64,000 nt of DNA, from the NCBI GenBank assembly GCA_963978895.1, contig OZ022247.1:24770780-24834779 (forward strand), read 5' to 3'. Positions 32,410 to 45,462 of the stretch are shown here, piece by piece. Position 1 is the first letter of the stretch, and each line of letters opens with the position of its first letter. The translations under genes and the position numbers were made by a program. The notes below the pieces were generated by a model. The model had not been told where the DNA came from and did not search any database. It was given only the letters and a program-made list of their open reading frames with translations. This stretch comes from Erpobdella octoculata. Taxonomy: Eukaryota > Annelida > Clitellata > Hirudinida > Erpobdellidae.

Positions 32410-34790
32410 ATTCGCTAGGTGTCACTTTATTTAGATGTAGGGACATCTATCGAATGAATGTTTTTTTTTTCAATTTTTCAGTTTTCGATTTTCTAGAATT
32501 AAAAACTTTAAATCGCTCTAGCGCCTAAACGGTGCGTCCTAGAGCAAAACGGACGTCATTTTTGGGCTCTCAAAGGGGGGGTATGGAATCGTCCTAAGAT
32601 TAAGTTAGTCCAAACAAATTTTTTTTTTTTTTTTTTTTTTAAGAGCGAAGTCATACACCCCTAAAAATATAATAGATCAACCCGTTTTAGTACCAATTGT
32701 GCAGTGGCTTTTCGCAGCTTCATGTTACACGCCCCTCGTAATATAATGGACTAATTTCGGTACCCGTCTTTAAGTATATTCGCTAGGTGTCACTTTATTT
32801 AGATGTAGGGACATCTATCGAATGAATGTTTTTTTTTTCAATTTTTCAGTTTTCGATTTTCTAGAATTAAAAACTTTAAATCGCTCTAGCGCCTAAACGG
32901 TGCGTCCTAGAGCAAAACGGACGTCATTTTTGGGGTTCTCAAAGGGGGGGTATGGAATCGTCCTAAGATTAAGTTAGTCCAAACAAATTTTTTTTTTTTT
33001 TTTTTTTAAGAGCGAAGTCATACACCCCTAAAAATATAATAGATCAACCCGTTTTAGTACCAATTGTGCAGTGGCTTTTCGCAGCTTCATGTTACACGCC
33101 CCTCGAAATATAATGGACTAATTTCGGTACCCGTCTTTAAGTATATTCGCTAGGTGTCACTTTATTTAGATGTAGGGACATCTATCGAATGAATGTTTTT
33201 TTTTCAATTTTTCAGTTTTTGATTTTCTAGAATTAAAAACTTTAAATCGCTCTAGCGCCTAAACGGTGCGTCCTAGAGCAAAACGGACTTCATTTTTGGG
33301 TTCTCAAAGGGGGGGTATGGAATCGTCCTAAGATTAGGTTAGTCCCAAAAAAAAATTTTTTTTTTTTTTTTTCAAGAGCAAAGTCATACACCCCTAAAAA
33401 TATAATAGATCAACCCGTTTTAGTACAAATAATTGTGCAGTGGCTTTTCGCAGCTTCCATGTTACACGCCCCTCAAAATATAACAGACTAATTTCGGTAC
33501 CCGTCTTTAAGTATATTCGCTAAGTGTCACTTTATTTAGATGTAGGGACATCTATCGAATGAATGTTTTTTTTCAATTTTTCAGTTTTCGATTTTCTAGA
33601 ATTAAAAACTTTAAATCGCTCTAGCGCCTAAACGGTGCGTCCTAAAGCAAAACGGACTTCATTTTTGGGTTCTCAAAGGGGGGGTATGGAATCGTCCTAA
33701 GATTAAGTTAGTCCAAACAAATTTTTTTTTTTTTTTTTTTTAAGAGCGAAGTCATACACCCCTAAAAATATAATAGATCAACCCGTTTTAGTACAAATAA
33801 TTGTGCAGTGGCTTTTCGCAGCTTCATGTTACACGCCCCTCGAAATATAATGGACTAATTTCGGTACCCGTCTTTAAGTATATTCGCTAGGTGTCACTTT
33901 ATTTAGATGTAGGGACATCTATCGAATGAATGTTTTTTTTCAATTTTTCAGTTTTCGATTTTCTAGAATTAAAAACTTTAAATCGCTCTAGCGCCTAAAC
34001 GGTGCGTCCTAGAGCAAAACGGACTTCATTTTTGGGGTTCTCAAAGGGGGGTATGGAATCGTCCTAAGATTAGGTTAGTCCCAAAAAAAATTTTTTTTTT
34101 TTTTTTTTTTCAAGAGCGAAGTCATACACCCCTAAAAATATAATAGATCAACCCGTTTTAGTACAAATAATTGTGCAGTGGCTTTTCGCAGCTTCCATGT
34201 TACACGCCCCTCAAAATATAACAGACTAATTTCGGTACCCGTCTTTAAGTATATTCGCTAGGTGTCACTTTATTTAGATGTAGGGACATCTATCGAATGA
34301 ATGTTTTTTTTCAATTTTTCAGTTTTCGATTTTCTAGAATTAAAAACTTTAAATCGCTCTAGCGCCTAAACGGTGCGTCCTAGAGCAAAACGGACTTCAT
34401 TTTTGGGTTCTCAAAGGGGGGTATGGAATCGTCCTAAGATTAGGTTAGTCCAAAAAAATTTTTTTTTTTTTTTTTTTTTAAGAGCGAAGTCATACACCCC
34501 TCAAAATATAATAGATCAACCCGTTTTAGTACCAATTGTGCAGTGGCTTTTCGCAGCTTCATGTTACACGCCCCTCGAAATATAATGGACTAACCCCTTT
34601 CAGTGCCATTTGTGCAGCTGCTTTTTGCAGACCAGTGTTGGTGCCAGTTGTACAGTAGCTTTTTGCAGACCCATTTTCGTGCTAATTGTGCAATGGCTTT
34701 TTGCAGACTCGTTTTGGTACCAATTGTACAGTGGCTTTTCGCAGTTCTTGTTACACGCCCCTCAAAATATAATAGAAATTTTTTTTATAA
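32410..34790. repeat. satellite array, about 368-bp monomer, six copies plus degenerate end
   Basis: The motif attcgctaggtgtcac recurs at 32410, 32778, 33145, 33515, 33882 and 34253, giving periods of 367-371 bases. Each monomer carries a TA-rich start, a conserved cgctctagcgcctaaacggt block, a G-run followed by tatggaatcgtcc, a poly-T tract of 15-25 bases and the sequence gtgcagtggcttttcgcagc. Copies are highly similar, differing mostly in homopolymer length, so the array is young. After 34594 it breaks into short, more diverged sub-copies of the gtgcagtggc block. Poly-T tracts produce meaningless open frames. Confidence 0.96.
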
Positions 34791-34840
34791 TTTTGAATTT
34801 AAAATAACGGTGACATAATTTTTTCCTAAATCGGACATTT

Positions 34841-34946
34841 AGCGCCACCTAGCGAATAATCAAAAACTAACAAAGAATGTCGCATTTCATGGTTTAAAAC
34901 AAATTTCACTGAAAAATCAGTTTATTAGTATTCGCTAGGTGGCGCT
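34841..34946. repeat. inverted repeat, 18-bp arms, matching the satellite monomer edge
   Basis: agcgccacctagcgaata (34841-34858) is the exact reverse complement of tattcgctaggtggcgct (34929-34946), separated by 70 bases. The right arm is nearly identical to the start of each satellite monomer (tattcgctaggtgtcact), and a weaker third relative lies at about 34983. Confidence 0.8.
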
Positions 34947-35374
34947 TTTTTTCACTGATTCAGCGGAAATTCTATTTACAAAGTATTCGTTAGATGTCGC
35001 GTCTAATTCATTGTTTTTTTTACTAGGTGTCGGGACATTTATTTAACACTTCAGACTGAATAGAAGTTCCCACGATCTATCACGCCTAACTTCATTGACT
35101 GACAGCCAATTTTCAAGAAGGAATTATAGCTATGAGTGACATTTAAACAATATTTTTTTAATATTTGGCAGAAATTGCAACAATTTTGACACACTAGCTT
35201 GAACTACTTTATTTGGAAATCAAAAACGGAATCTGAAACGGATTGAAAATTGTTTTCTCCCACTCATAAAATTCAATTGAACATGAACATTTACTGATTT
35301 TAAGCATTAAACTAATGGCCCATTTTGTATATTTTGAACACACAAACATATCAAGATTCTGCATAAATTAAAAA

Positions 35375-35551
35375 CACAACGAACAGTTCATATTTTCTAG
35401 CACAAGAGCTAACAATAATTTTTAGAATAAAATGTATTAAAATAAACGTTAACAGGAATTGAGAACACAACTAACAGTTCAAATTTTCTAGCACAAGAGC
35501 TAAGAATAATTTTTAGAATAAAATGTATTAAAATAAACGTTAACAGGAATT
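35375..35551. repeat. two tandem copies of a 91-bp unit
   Basis: The block with ttttctagcacaagagcta occurs at 35393 and again at 35484 with nearly identical surroundings. It lies in the likely 3' UTR or flank of the TENT4-like gene, and the second copy ends next to a minus-strand AATAAA (plus 35550-35555). Confidence 0.9.
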
Positions 35552-35671
35552 TATTTTAAGCACGTTGCTCAAGGAAACACAAAGCAAAATTTTAATGAGC
35601 AAATATTAATGTCATTAGAGGAAATAAACAAAAACAATTAAATTAAATAAAATTTGATAGCAATCGAATTT

Positions 35672-36775
35672 TCACGCATCAGCATCGTCGCGAACAGAAA
35701 GATTTAAAATTAGCGAAAGAATACTTTTAGACGTTGGTCGCTGAGAAAGAAGTTCGTTTGAAAGTCTTCGGTAGGCATGCTGGAATGCTAATCTGACTTC
35801 AAAGTAATTGTATGAACCTCGCAGAACATCGCTTTCCTCTTCAGCTGCAGGATCATGAATGGAGAGCTGGATTCGGTTGTTGTCAGACGCGGCACGAGGG
35901 AAGTAACTTCCAAGCTTTTTATCCATCGGTCCTTTATTTAACTTAATTCCAGCTTTCAGGTAATTGAAATGGCAACCGTAAAGTTCAAAAAACTCGGTTA
36001 GAAGAACTCCCAAGTTAACTTTCTCTAGCTTTCCATCTCCTCTTGGGTGAAGCTGCAAAAAACTGATGACCATTAGCATGAGTCCATAAGAACTCACTCC
36101 ACCTGTGTAGACTTCATTGAGTGATCGCTGGGAAAGAAATCTTTTTAGTACTATAATCAGAGAACGCGAGCTTGGGTACTCAGCCAGGTATTGTTTTATT
36201 TGATCAGCACTGGCAAGACCACTAGCAGCATTAAAAGTGATGTCTACTCTTATACCAGTTTGCTTGTCAACCACTTTGATTATCGGAACAGATGCATTAT
36301 CTAGTACTTGAGCATATTTTTCTTCTGAAACTCCATCTTCCACTAATTTCTCTTTTAGGCTGTAAAAAGGCTTGCTCGGCCATTTTCCAAAAATGACAAT
36401 ATCTATGTCGCAAGTTGGTAGGTAGAGATCAGTCTTATAGCTGCCGAAAACTTCAACGGTAGCGCCCGACCAAAGTGACTTGACCACCTTAGTCACTCTT
36501 TCTATAACTAGCTCTCTATTTTTCCTTTCTTCCGGTGAAGGGGACGAATCTTGCACAAATTTCACTATTTCCTGGTGAAGTTTTAAATGTCTCGGCAAGC
36601 ACTCACCATCAACACAACTGGTTTCTTGTCGAGATAATTTCGGTTTCGGTTCGTGGCGTCTAGGAACTGTAGATGGAGAAGATGGCCTACGTCGTTTAGT
36701 GCTTGAGTGATTTTTAGTAGATGATTTAACGGCAGACGAAACAGGAGTTGACTGAGAAAACGGCAGAAAATCCAT
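35672..36775 (-). CDS. TENT4/TRF4-type non-canonical poly(A) polymerase, intronless
   Basis: Known role: TENT4A/B (PAPD7/PAPD5, yeast Trf4/5) add short or mixed A tails to RNAs, acting in TRAMP-like surveillance or mRNA tail protection. The single open exon codes 367 aa from MDFLPFSQSTP. After a basic Ser/Pro-rich N-terminus with RRRPSSPSTVPRR (likely nuclear), the nucleotidyltransferase core shows GSYKTDLYLPTCDIDIVIFG (first two catalytic Asp) and RVDITFN (third Asp). FGKWPSKP, VPIIKVVDKQTG, SLNEVYTGGVSSYGLML and GVLLTEFFELYGCHFNYLK are the PAP-associated core features. The C-terminus ends soon after the core, lacking the long tail of vertebrate TENT4. No introns in an intron-rich neighbourhood suggests an old, intact retrocopy; no frameshift is seen. 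It is divergent from AGBL5 with about 420 bases between starts. Confidence 0.93.
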   Translation of the reverse strand: MDFLPFSQSTPVSSAVKSSTKNHSSTKRRRPSSPSTVPRRHEPKPKLSRQETSCVDGECLPRHLKLHQEIVKFVQDSSPSPEERKNRELVIERVTKVVKSLWSGATVEVFGSYKTDLYLPTCDIDIVIFGKWPSKPFYSLKEKLVEDGVSEEKYAQVLDNASVPIIKVVDKQTGIRVDITFNAASGLASADQIKQYLAEYPSSRSLIIVLKRFLSQRSLNEVYTGGVSSYGLMLMVISFLQLHPRGDGKLEKVNLGVLLTEFFELYGCHFNYLKAGIKLNKGPMDKKLGSYFPRAASDNNRIQLSIHDPAAEEESDVLRGSYNYFEVRLAFQHAYRRLSNELLSQRPTSKSILSLILNLSVRDDADA

Positions 36776-37198
36776 GCTGGAAGATTAGTGACAACGTTAG
36801 CTGGTCTTTCTTTTATCGCCCTGTTTAGTGTTTAATAATAAAGACATAGATAATACATAGATTTAAATATGTTCAAATACTAGAGATACAAAATTTTAAA
36901 ACAATATAATTGAAAATTTAATTTTAATGTTTTACAATTAAAATAATTACAACGTTAATTTAAAAAATTTAAATTTGTTGCAGCTTTTTCTAAATTGCTC
37001 TTATTTACATTCTAAATGTAAGAAGAACTGTTGCACACTATTTTTAATAACAGCTTTTAACAATCTTTTTCTACGTTGTTCTAGGCAACAAAAAAGTTTA
37101 TTATGGAAATGTTTTACGCCGACTATTCTCCAACCGGATTACTAATAAGTCAAGTCTGATCAATGCATCGCTGATGTTTTAAAAATTAAAATACTGGC
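36776..37198. promoter_or_regulatory. divergent intergenic region between TENT4-like and AGBL5
   Basis: The 423 AT-rich bases separate two start codons facing away from each other, so a shared or bidirectional promoter is likely by position. No specific element could be identified. Confidence 0.4.
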
Positions 37199-40100
37199 AT
37201 GGAATTTATTTTTGGAAATTTAGTATTTTTTTCGAATTTTGATTCCGGAAATTTAAATCAAGTGCAGAAAGTGGACAAATTAGAAACCGAATCGAATAGT
37301 GCTTTTGGTATAAAAATACTTGTTAAATATTCCACAGTTGTGTAAGCATTATTTTTTTTTTACAATATCTGCATATTTTACAGACTTAGAATTCAATCTG
37401 TGGACAAAACCAGATGCAGCAGGAACTGCTCATGAAAATTTAAACAGGTTTTTAAGATCAAACCTAAAGTAAATTTTTATTTTTAAAAGAGTTAAGTTAA
37501 TTTTCAGTAATCATTTCAAATTAATAGTGATTTGTGTTACAGTTTGAAAGTAATTTTGCAAACAATGCTCCTAAAATTATTGCAGGTCCTGGTTTTATTT
37601 TGGAGTGAAACATGTTTTACCATTTAGTAGTGGAGTCATCATCAAGATGAACATTATGAACTTAAATAAACAGTGCAAGCTGTACAATGGGGGGTATGTC
37701 CCATTCTTTAAAGTTGGCATCAGGGGAAAGTGGGAAAGAATCAAGGAAAAAATTACTTTTGAAGTAGGTTATTTCATTAACATCATCAAATAGCCATGAT
37801 TACCAGAAATTAAACATTTGTTAAATTAATTTTTTTTAATTATAACAACACTTATCTATGATACTACCGTTGCTTGTTTTAAATTTCAACAGCCGTCCGG
37901 GACAGACCACATACTCACATTTCAGCACACTTTCCAGGATTTCAGCACTGCCACCTACTTTGCTTTTTCATATCCTTGGTCATACACTGAATGTCAAGAA
38001 AAGTTGAGTGCTCTTGACAGGAAGTTCATCAGCTGTTCTGACTTCGGGTCACACAGGCCAGTTACGTTGTTATTATGGGTCATTTGTTTGTGTAAGAATT
38101 GTAATAATCTATTAATACACCTAACAACTTGCGTTCTACGTCTAATTGTTCTACGAAGGCTTATAACTAGTTATAACATTTCAACAACTTGAACAACTTC
38201 TAGCTTAATAACTAATCACGAATGAGCAGCTAACATAAGCTAATTTTAGCATCTAAGTGTATCCACCATATCTTCAATATTTGCATAACTTCAGTACTTT
38301 TGTTGCACTTATGAAAGATTTAATTGGCTTTTTTGTGGTCGGGCCTACTGCTGTATAGGCAAAAATTATTAACAAGTTTTACATTATGATGCTTTAATAC
38401 AACACATAATCTCATTGTATAGTGCATTCAGAAATTATTATTGCAGATTTTTTAAAAACTTATTTCACTTTTAATGTGAACAATGCTTTTGAGATAACTT
38501 TGCTTTTTTATATTCTATTGTTTAGTCTTCCAAACTCTATTTACTATCACCGAGAGCTTCTGTGTTATACCCTGGATGGCTTCAGAGTTGACCTGTTGTC
38601 TGTTTCCGATTGTTCCGGAATTTCCGATGCAGAAGAGCCGAGATTTGATGAAAAACTCTTTCCCGATAAGTCATATCCGAGGTGCAAAGAATTTCCGACG
38701 AAAAAGGTTGGTTGAATTAGTCAATTTATTTATATTTGTGTGATTCTACTGATACATTTTTAATTGTTCCATTTTAATTAATAAATAACAATTATTTTTA
38801 TTAATAATATTTTATAGCAACCTGAAGTTTCTTTTAGTCCATCTTACTTTATCTTTTCAGGTTTTCTTTCTGTCCAGCCGCGTCCATCCCGGAGAAACCC
38901 CTTCAAGCCACGTCTTCAATGGTTTCCTTGATTTTATCCTCAAACAGGGTGACGCAAGGGCAGAGGAATTGCGCAGAAAATTTGTCTTTAAACTCATCCC
39001 CATGCTCAACCCTGATGGTGTATCAAGGGGTTACTACCGAACCGATCAGTTTGGGGTAAACCTCAACAGGGTCTATCTCGACCCTACATTCGAACTCTAT
39101 CCTTCCATCTATGCCACCAAAAGTCTTTTAGTATTCCATCACTGCAGGGGCATGAGTGCAGCAGGTTCAAGATTTCAGCATCAGTCAGTTGAACAGTCGT
39201 CAAGTTTACAAAATCAAGTTTTGCTGGCACAAGAAAAGGTTTGTTTGGTTAAATTCTTCATTGCCACTATCATTCATGATGTAAGCAGTAGTCACAATCA
39301 CAGCCATCTACAATAATCTGTTACATTACAATATAAAAAAAAAAGAGTACCAGATCCTCAACTGATGATTTAACTCATTGCTACAGGCTGAAGAGATGGA
39401 CATCTCGAGCACTTCTACAACAGAACCACAGGTATCTACGCTTTCAAATAGTCCAACACAGTCCCTATCTCCTTCGCACAATCCATCTTCTGCACAACCA
39501 TCACATCTCTTCAAAACAAGTCCTACTAAAATCCAAACATCCTCGCTTCCTCCCATTAAGTGTGATGAGGATAACATTAAGCCACTGACTCTTGTGGCTA
39601 TGTCTGATCCAGTACTCTCTTCAACCACCCCTCATCTCTCTGACCCAAAGCTACTAAACATCAACCCAAAAGACAGTGGGATTGCTTTTTATGTGGATCT
39701 ACATGCCCATGCCTCTAAAAAAGGGTGCTTCTTTTATGGGAACAATTTCACCAACTTGGAAAATCAGGTATTGTGTAAAAAATGATGGAATTAATTAATC
39801 TAAACAAACTGCTTCTAATGAGCTGTTTTATCAAAGTCATTTCACCTAAAAAAATTTAACTCTTATCTCACCACTAGTCATCATCATCACCATGATAATC
39901 ACTTCTTCATAAAAAAGCTTTAACTTAATGCATAATTTTCAGGCTGAATGTTTGACCTATGCCAAATTAGTGAGCATGAACAGCGGTCACTTTGACTTTG
40001 GCCAGTGCAATTTTACGGAAAAGAACATGTACGCAACTGACAAAAGAGAAAATTCAAGCAAAGAAGGTTCTGGAAGAGTAGCTATATTTAAACACCTGGG

Positions 40101-40205
40101 AATCGTTCACAGGTGAACTACCCTACGATTCAAAATTAAATTTGAAAGTCTCAAACTTTATGGTTTTCCATAAAAAATCTTGCTCACACACACACACAAA
40201 CATAC

Positions 40206-40236
<31 letters not shown>

Positions 40237-41481
40237 TGTATGTATGTATGTATGTATGTATGTATGTGTGATCTTATTTATACTGTAAATTACAGCTACA
40301 CTCTCGAATGCAATTACAACACTGGAAGAGTTGTCAACCACATCTGCCCTACCACCGGGGACAAGGGTAGAGCCAGTCCACCTCCACCAGCTGCATCTGT
40401 TCCGCCCAAGTACACCATGGCACACTTTGAAGGGGTTAGAGTTAAAATATTTTATATTTAAAAAGATGGTGAAAATCTGTTTTAAGTCACAGAGTCTTAT
40501 TCCTGTTATGGAAATTTGACTGCCTGTAGTGAAGTTGAGTTTCTATAATTCCTGTAGAATGCTCAAATGATAAACTTTGAGATCTAGAAAGTTTAAAGAG
40601 TGTAATAATGACCCCCTCATGTTATTAAATGCAAGGAATGCACACAAATTCAGAAAATATAATAACAGCTCAGATAAACTTTGGCTTCGTTTTTTTTAAG
40701 GTTGGCAGGGCCGTCGCGATAGCCGCTCTCGACTTGACAGGTTCAAACCCTTGGTCGAGACTCACGCAGTCGGAGTTTGTCGACGCGAACGGAGTCAGGG
40801 AATTCTTACTTCGCACACATCCACTCCTCAAGAAAATAGGCAAGACTTCAAGTACCAGCCTTACTCCTGTTCCTTCATTATCGCCTAGATCCTCTTGTCT
40901 CAATCAGAGCAAAGAAATGATGACTACTCCAGGTGCTGCCAGCGGTGGGCATGTTAACCGCAATTCTTTTTCTCTGGCAAACAGTACTGTCAGTGGTGGC
41001 GGCGTCATTCGAAAGACTTCCCCGATGAAAAAGTTGTATATTTTTTGTCTTAAAATAGTTTGATAATTCACATTCTTCTTCTTAGAATTGTTTAATAAAA
41101 CTATTATAAAACATTTTCATCTGCTCTCACAGTGATAATAGATTCAATAATAGACATTTGTTTGAAACTTGCACAGCGATTTAGATTTCTTGTGCTGCTT
41201 GAATTGTCTATACAGCTAATAATTGCATTTAATTTATACACAACATTTTTTTTTAATCAAACTACAGGAATTCAACCACAGTCTCTCTCCCTCACCACCT
41301 CAACGTCGCCCGGCACCAACAATCTCCTTTAAAAGGCAACACTGCTTCTACTTCTTCTCAGAAAGGAAGCAGTTCTGGAGGAGCTAGTCTTCACCCGAGA
41401 ACGAGTCAGAATCTTCAAAACACATCTACCAGGACAATCTCCAAGAACCAGCCGGAAAGACAGTCCGCTCGCAAAACTTGA
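37199..41481 (+). CDS. AGBL5: AGBL5 / cytosolic carboxypeptidase 5 (11 exons), complete
   Basis: Known role: M14 zinc carboxypeptidase CCP5, which removes glutamates from tubulin, including the branch-point residue, and so matters for cilia and microtubules. Exons 37199-37307, 37384-37447, 37586-37763, 37893-38047, 38526-38706, 38861-39238, 39387-39767, 39943-40112, 40296-40434, 40701-41032 and 41268-41481 are phase-consistent and total 766 aa. N-domain: [56 protein letters not shown]. Catalytic domain: [14 protein letters not shown] (zinc His and Glu), [38 protein letters not shown] (third zinc His), [20 protein letters not shown], and [11 protein letters not shown] with the catalytic Glu. 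A Ser/Thr-rich insertion in exon 7 sits where the vertebrate protein also has a variable loop. The C-terminal tail is Ser-rich. AATAAA is at 41548. The exon 4 donor (38047) is the least certain junction. Confidence 0.95.
40203..40267. repeat. (TATG)n microsatellite in AGBL5 intron
   Basis: About 16 units of tatg just upstream of the acceptor of exon 9 (40296). Confidence 0.96.
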
Positions 41482-42017
41482 CACACGCGAAACTGTCGAT
41501 GATCTTCCTCTAGCTGATCTTGCATTAACTCTGAGCACGTCTTTTTGAATAAAATAATATATTGTATGTATATTTAAATTTCATTTCATACTTTGATATA
41601 ACTTGTGATGTATTTATATTTGATCTTTCAGTTCTCTCTATGAGATAGAAAACCTCAGAGGATTTATCATTCGCGTCTTTCAGTTGTATTTGCATCTAAG
41701 TGCTCGTTTCGTGGATTTGTTTGTTTCTTGTTTTTTTATGTTTTTAGTGCAGTAAACGTTTTTTTTATAAACTGTTAAATTATAAACGAGATTAGTCAAC
41801 CTGTTTTCTTACGCTCAACGACAATAAAAAAAAAAGATGTCATCTTGATACTGTCTGTCGAATAAGGACTGTCATAATTGATCTGTAAATTCAATTGAAT
41901 TGAGATATTTTGCTTTGAATTTGCAAAAAAAAAATTTTGTTATAAAAATGGGAATAAAAAAAAGATTTATATTCTTCTTTTTATGACCTTTCTATGTTTT
42001 AAAAAAAGTTTTTTTTT
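41482..42017. other. convergent 3' flanks of AGBL5 and MEI4
   Basis: Holds the AGBL5 polyadenylation signal (aataaa at 41548) and A/T homopolymer runs up to the MEI4-like stop at 42018. No further gene is seen. Confidence 0.6.
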
Positions 42018-45000
42018 TTAAAACGATGAGGTGAACTTACTGATTGGTTCGCCGACCTGCCACGCTCTCAGTACGAAGAGAGGAAAGTTTTCTATTAAAT
42101 ATAAGAGGGCGTGGTCAAGCAATCGTTTTGATTCTTCTACCATCTGCCCAGCGAAAACCGGTCGTTTATCTAGAGGAGGCTTGAATTTAAGGAAAAATGT
42201 GTTTTTATTTATATGTTATTTTCTGTTGCTTAGTAATATTGTATTTGCATCATTACATTCCCTTGCTTTTAGAAGCAATACAAGACTACATTGAAAATAT
42301 TATTATCACATAAAAGTAGATGACAACTTACTTGAATAATAATTATTATCACATAAAATTAGATGAAAACCTAATTTGAATATTCAATATTATCACATAA
42401 AATTAGATGACAACCTAATTTGAATATTCATTATTACCACATAAAATTAGATGACAACCTAATTTGAATATTAATTATTATCAAATAAAATTAGATAACC
42501 TAATTTGAATATTCATTATTATCACATAACAAACCTCCAGTGGAATCGTCTCCAAGCACGTAAAAACGAATGCTACATTTTCCAGTAGATGCGGCCTGAA
42601 TTTGCTCCTTCGAACGAAAACGCTACGACTTCCCTCGCGACCGTTTCTTTCCGTCGACGAAAAGGACTCTCTCAGGCTTTCCGAGACTTCGTACACCGAC
42701 GCTACCAGTGCAAGCCGCAAGCACTCCCTCGTGGTCGACCCGCAGTTAGAGATTGTAGTAAGACGTCGGTGGAGCCGGCAGGGCTGGGAAGTTTCGGTCT
42801 GTCGTGCGAATTTTCTCATTCGGTTTGACATTCGATGACATTGATATTTTTTAAAGATGTTTATTTGCCAAGTATGCAGCTAAGCTCAGCTGCTGTGAGT
42901 TGATATGTTAAAATTAATCAGAAACTTACATCCTTGATATGAACAACTACTAATATGCTGTTGTGCTTTGCTCTTCAGCAAGTATGGAGAAGTTTGCAGT
43001 TTTTTTTTTAATTATAGTAGTTCTAACAATAATAATTCAACTTCTTACAAATTATAGTTATAATTGTTACAAAACCATTCAATGATTTATTGCTAATTTT
43101 AAAATGATTAGAAATGGTAACCTCACATCAGAATGATATCCATTCGGTGCATCCAGAAAGTTCCATATAAATCTTTTAATAGTTTCGGTGATGTTCTGCA
43201 GCATTGATTGAATCAGAGATCCGGTAGGATGAGGAGCAATAGCAAGACACTGCGACCTTTCTGAGACAGAAGAACAAGGAGGCATACTACCAGAAGAACA
43301 AGGAGGCATATTAGCAGAAGAACAAAGAGGCATACTACCAGAGAATGAAAGCAGTTCAACAGCTCTTCCGAAGGTTTTCATGATTTCTTCAAAGCAGTTT
43401 GAAGATAAGAAGAAATTTCTAAAGAAAAAAACAAGATTAAAAAGGTCCTATACTATAAGTCCTGTTTCAAAAAGAGCATTTTAGATTTTATTTATTCTAC
43501 AAGTTAATATTAATATCTATCATCATCATATTCACTATTTATTTTAAAAACATCGCTTTTCTAAGCTAAACTAGTGTCAGACGTTTTCTCCAAACTCAAA
43601 ATTAATGAAGTAAAAAAAACAACTTTATAGATAAAAAACTTAGAGAAATGATATAAAACAATCTGTGAAATAAAAACTCGTGAAATAGATTCAGAATAAT
43701 AAAAATATATTAAAATATTATGAATATATAATGTTTAATTACAAATTAATAATTATTTATTAATTATTATTAATTATTTAATCACAAATAAATAAACAAA
43801 ATTAAATAGGTATAGTAAATACACTTAAATTAAAACCTCAATACCAACAAACTCACAAATCTAGTTCACGGTGATCTCTGTTGTTGACCCAAAACAACTC
43901 GCCAACCAAGAAGTTGATAGAACTGATAACACAAAGAGTTTGATCTTCTTCCGAAGTCAGTGATTTGTCTGAGTCTGGTTCGATTATGCTGCAAGTTTGG
44001 TCTTTTAAAGTTAAATATGCTCTCAGAAAATCGAATGCCTTGCCGGGATTCATCCTGAAATCAGTCTGTTGAAAATTTAAAAACGTGCTCAAATTGAATG
44101 AATGAGCCGGATTTGGAGCCGTTTCGTTTGTTTTGTCAGTTCTGTCAAGATTGTCTACATTCTTGTCATACACATCTAGCTTTTTCTTGCATCCTGTATA
44201 ATTTGAAATGAAAAATATACTTAGCCACATTGGCCTCTATCCTGAGGAATAAAGGTATTGAAATATAAAAGATTCACTTGCAAATTTAAGAAAATACAAA
44301 CAAAGACTATTGTTTTCATAGTAAATGTGTTGCGTTAATAATTTTATTTGGCAAAATAGGATTACTGGCATATCTCTGGTGATTACTTCTAATAAAACTA
44401 ATTTCTTAAGTTTGCTACACAAAGTGTAATTGAGATAACTAGTGTTTTGACGACTTAACAATGTTAATAAATGAGTAATCAAGCAAGTGAATAACTATAA
44501 AATATATGATTTAACAATTTAACCCATAACATACATGATCTTACCATAAAATACACAATACAACCATAGCATTCCTGATCTTACTTAAAGTAAAATACAT
44601 GATCTAATCATTTCAATTGTTCTTGTTAATTTAAGATAGGATAGGTCTTAAGTTGACATTTATGATAACTCACCTCTTTTTCTTGCTGAATTTCTTTCCT
44701 TTTTAAAGCTGCTCTCCATGAGATTGTGTCTCAAGCATGCAGTTTCGTCAGACAGAGCTTCCAATTTTTCTGATAAAATGGCGACCTTGTTACGGTGCAT
44801 GTTGCAAAGATGTAAGGCGTAAAGTCCTGGACTTGTGTCTTTCGGACATGTCCTGATGACTGCCACGGCCAAGGCGACTTTCAGATAGCGAGCCTGCCAT
44901 GCCGCTACAATGTACAACATGCACATTTTACCTCAAGTTATCTATATATCTTGATTAATTAATTAACTAACTAACCAAATCCTGTAACGATTTTACTTCT

Positions 45001-45021
45001 TTCCGGAATAGCCCTCGACAT
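42018..45021 (-). CDS. MEI4: MEI4-like meiotic recombination protein (6 exons)
   Basis: Known role: MEI4 acts with REC114 and IHO1/Mer2 in the machinery that lets SPO11 make meiotic double-strand breaks on chromosome axes. Exons 5' to 3' (minus): 45021-44997, 44904-44674, 44193-43857, 43418-43127, 42798-42535, 42179-42018, all in phase, 436 aa. The N-terminus MSRAIPERTAWQARYLKVAL then AVAVIRTCPKDTSPGLYALH matches the MEI4 start (W-x-LRTSKLALALAIIRSKP-like) followed by a coiled-coil stretch. The C-terminus LLDHALLYLIENFPLFVLRAW resembles the conserved MEI4 end. The middle is divergent, with a Ser/Pro/Cys repeat (SGSMPPCSS) coded by a short tandem repeat near 43265-43340. The acceptor of exon 5 is uncertain. 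The call rests on the two ends and on gene size. Confidence 0.62.
42297..42530. repeat. tandem repeat (about 58-bp unit) in MEI4 intron
   Basis: Four to five diverged copies of a unit containing atcacataaaattagatgac and aacctaatttgaatatt in the last MEI4 intron. Confidence 0.85.

Positions 45022-45462
<441 letters not shown>

Noticed and set aside
34373..34818. Open frames within the satellite array
   Set aside because: They cross poly-T and satellite units and show no protein features.
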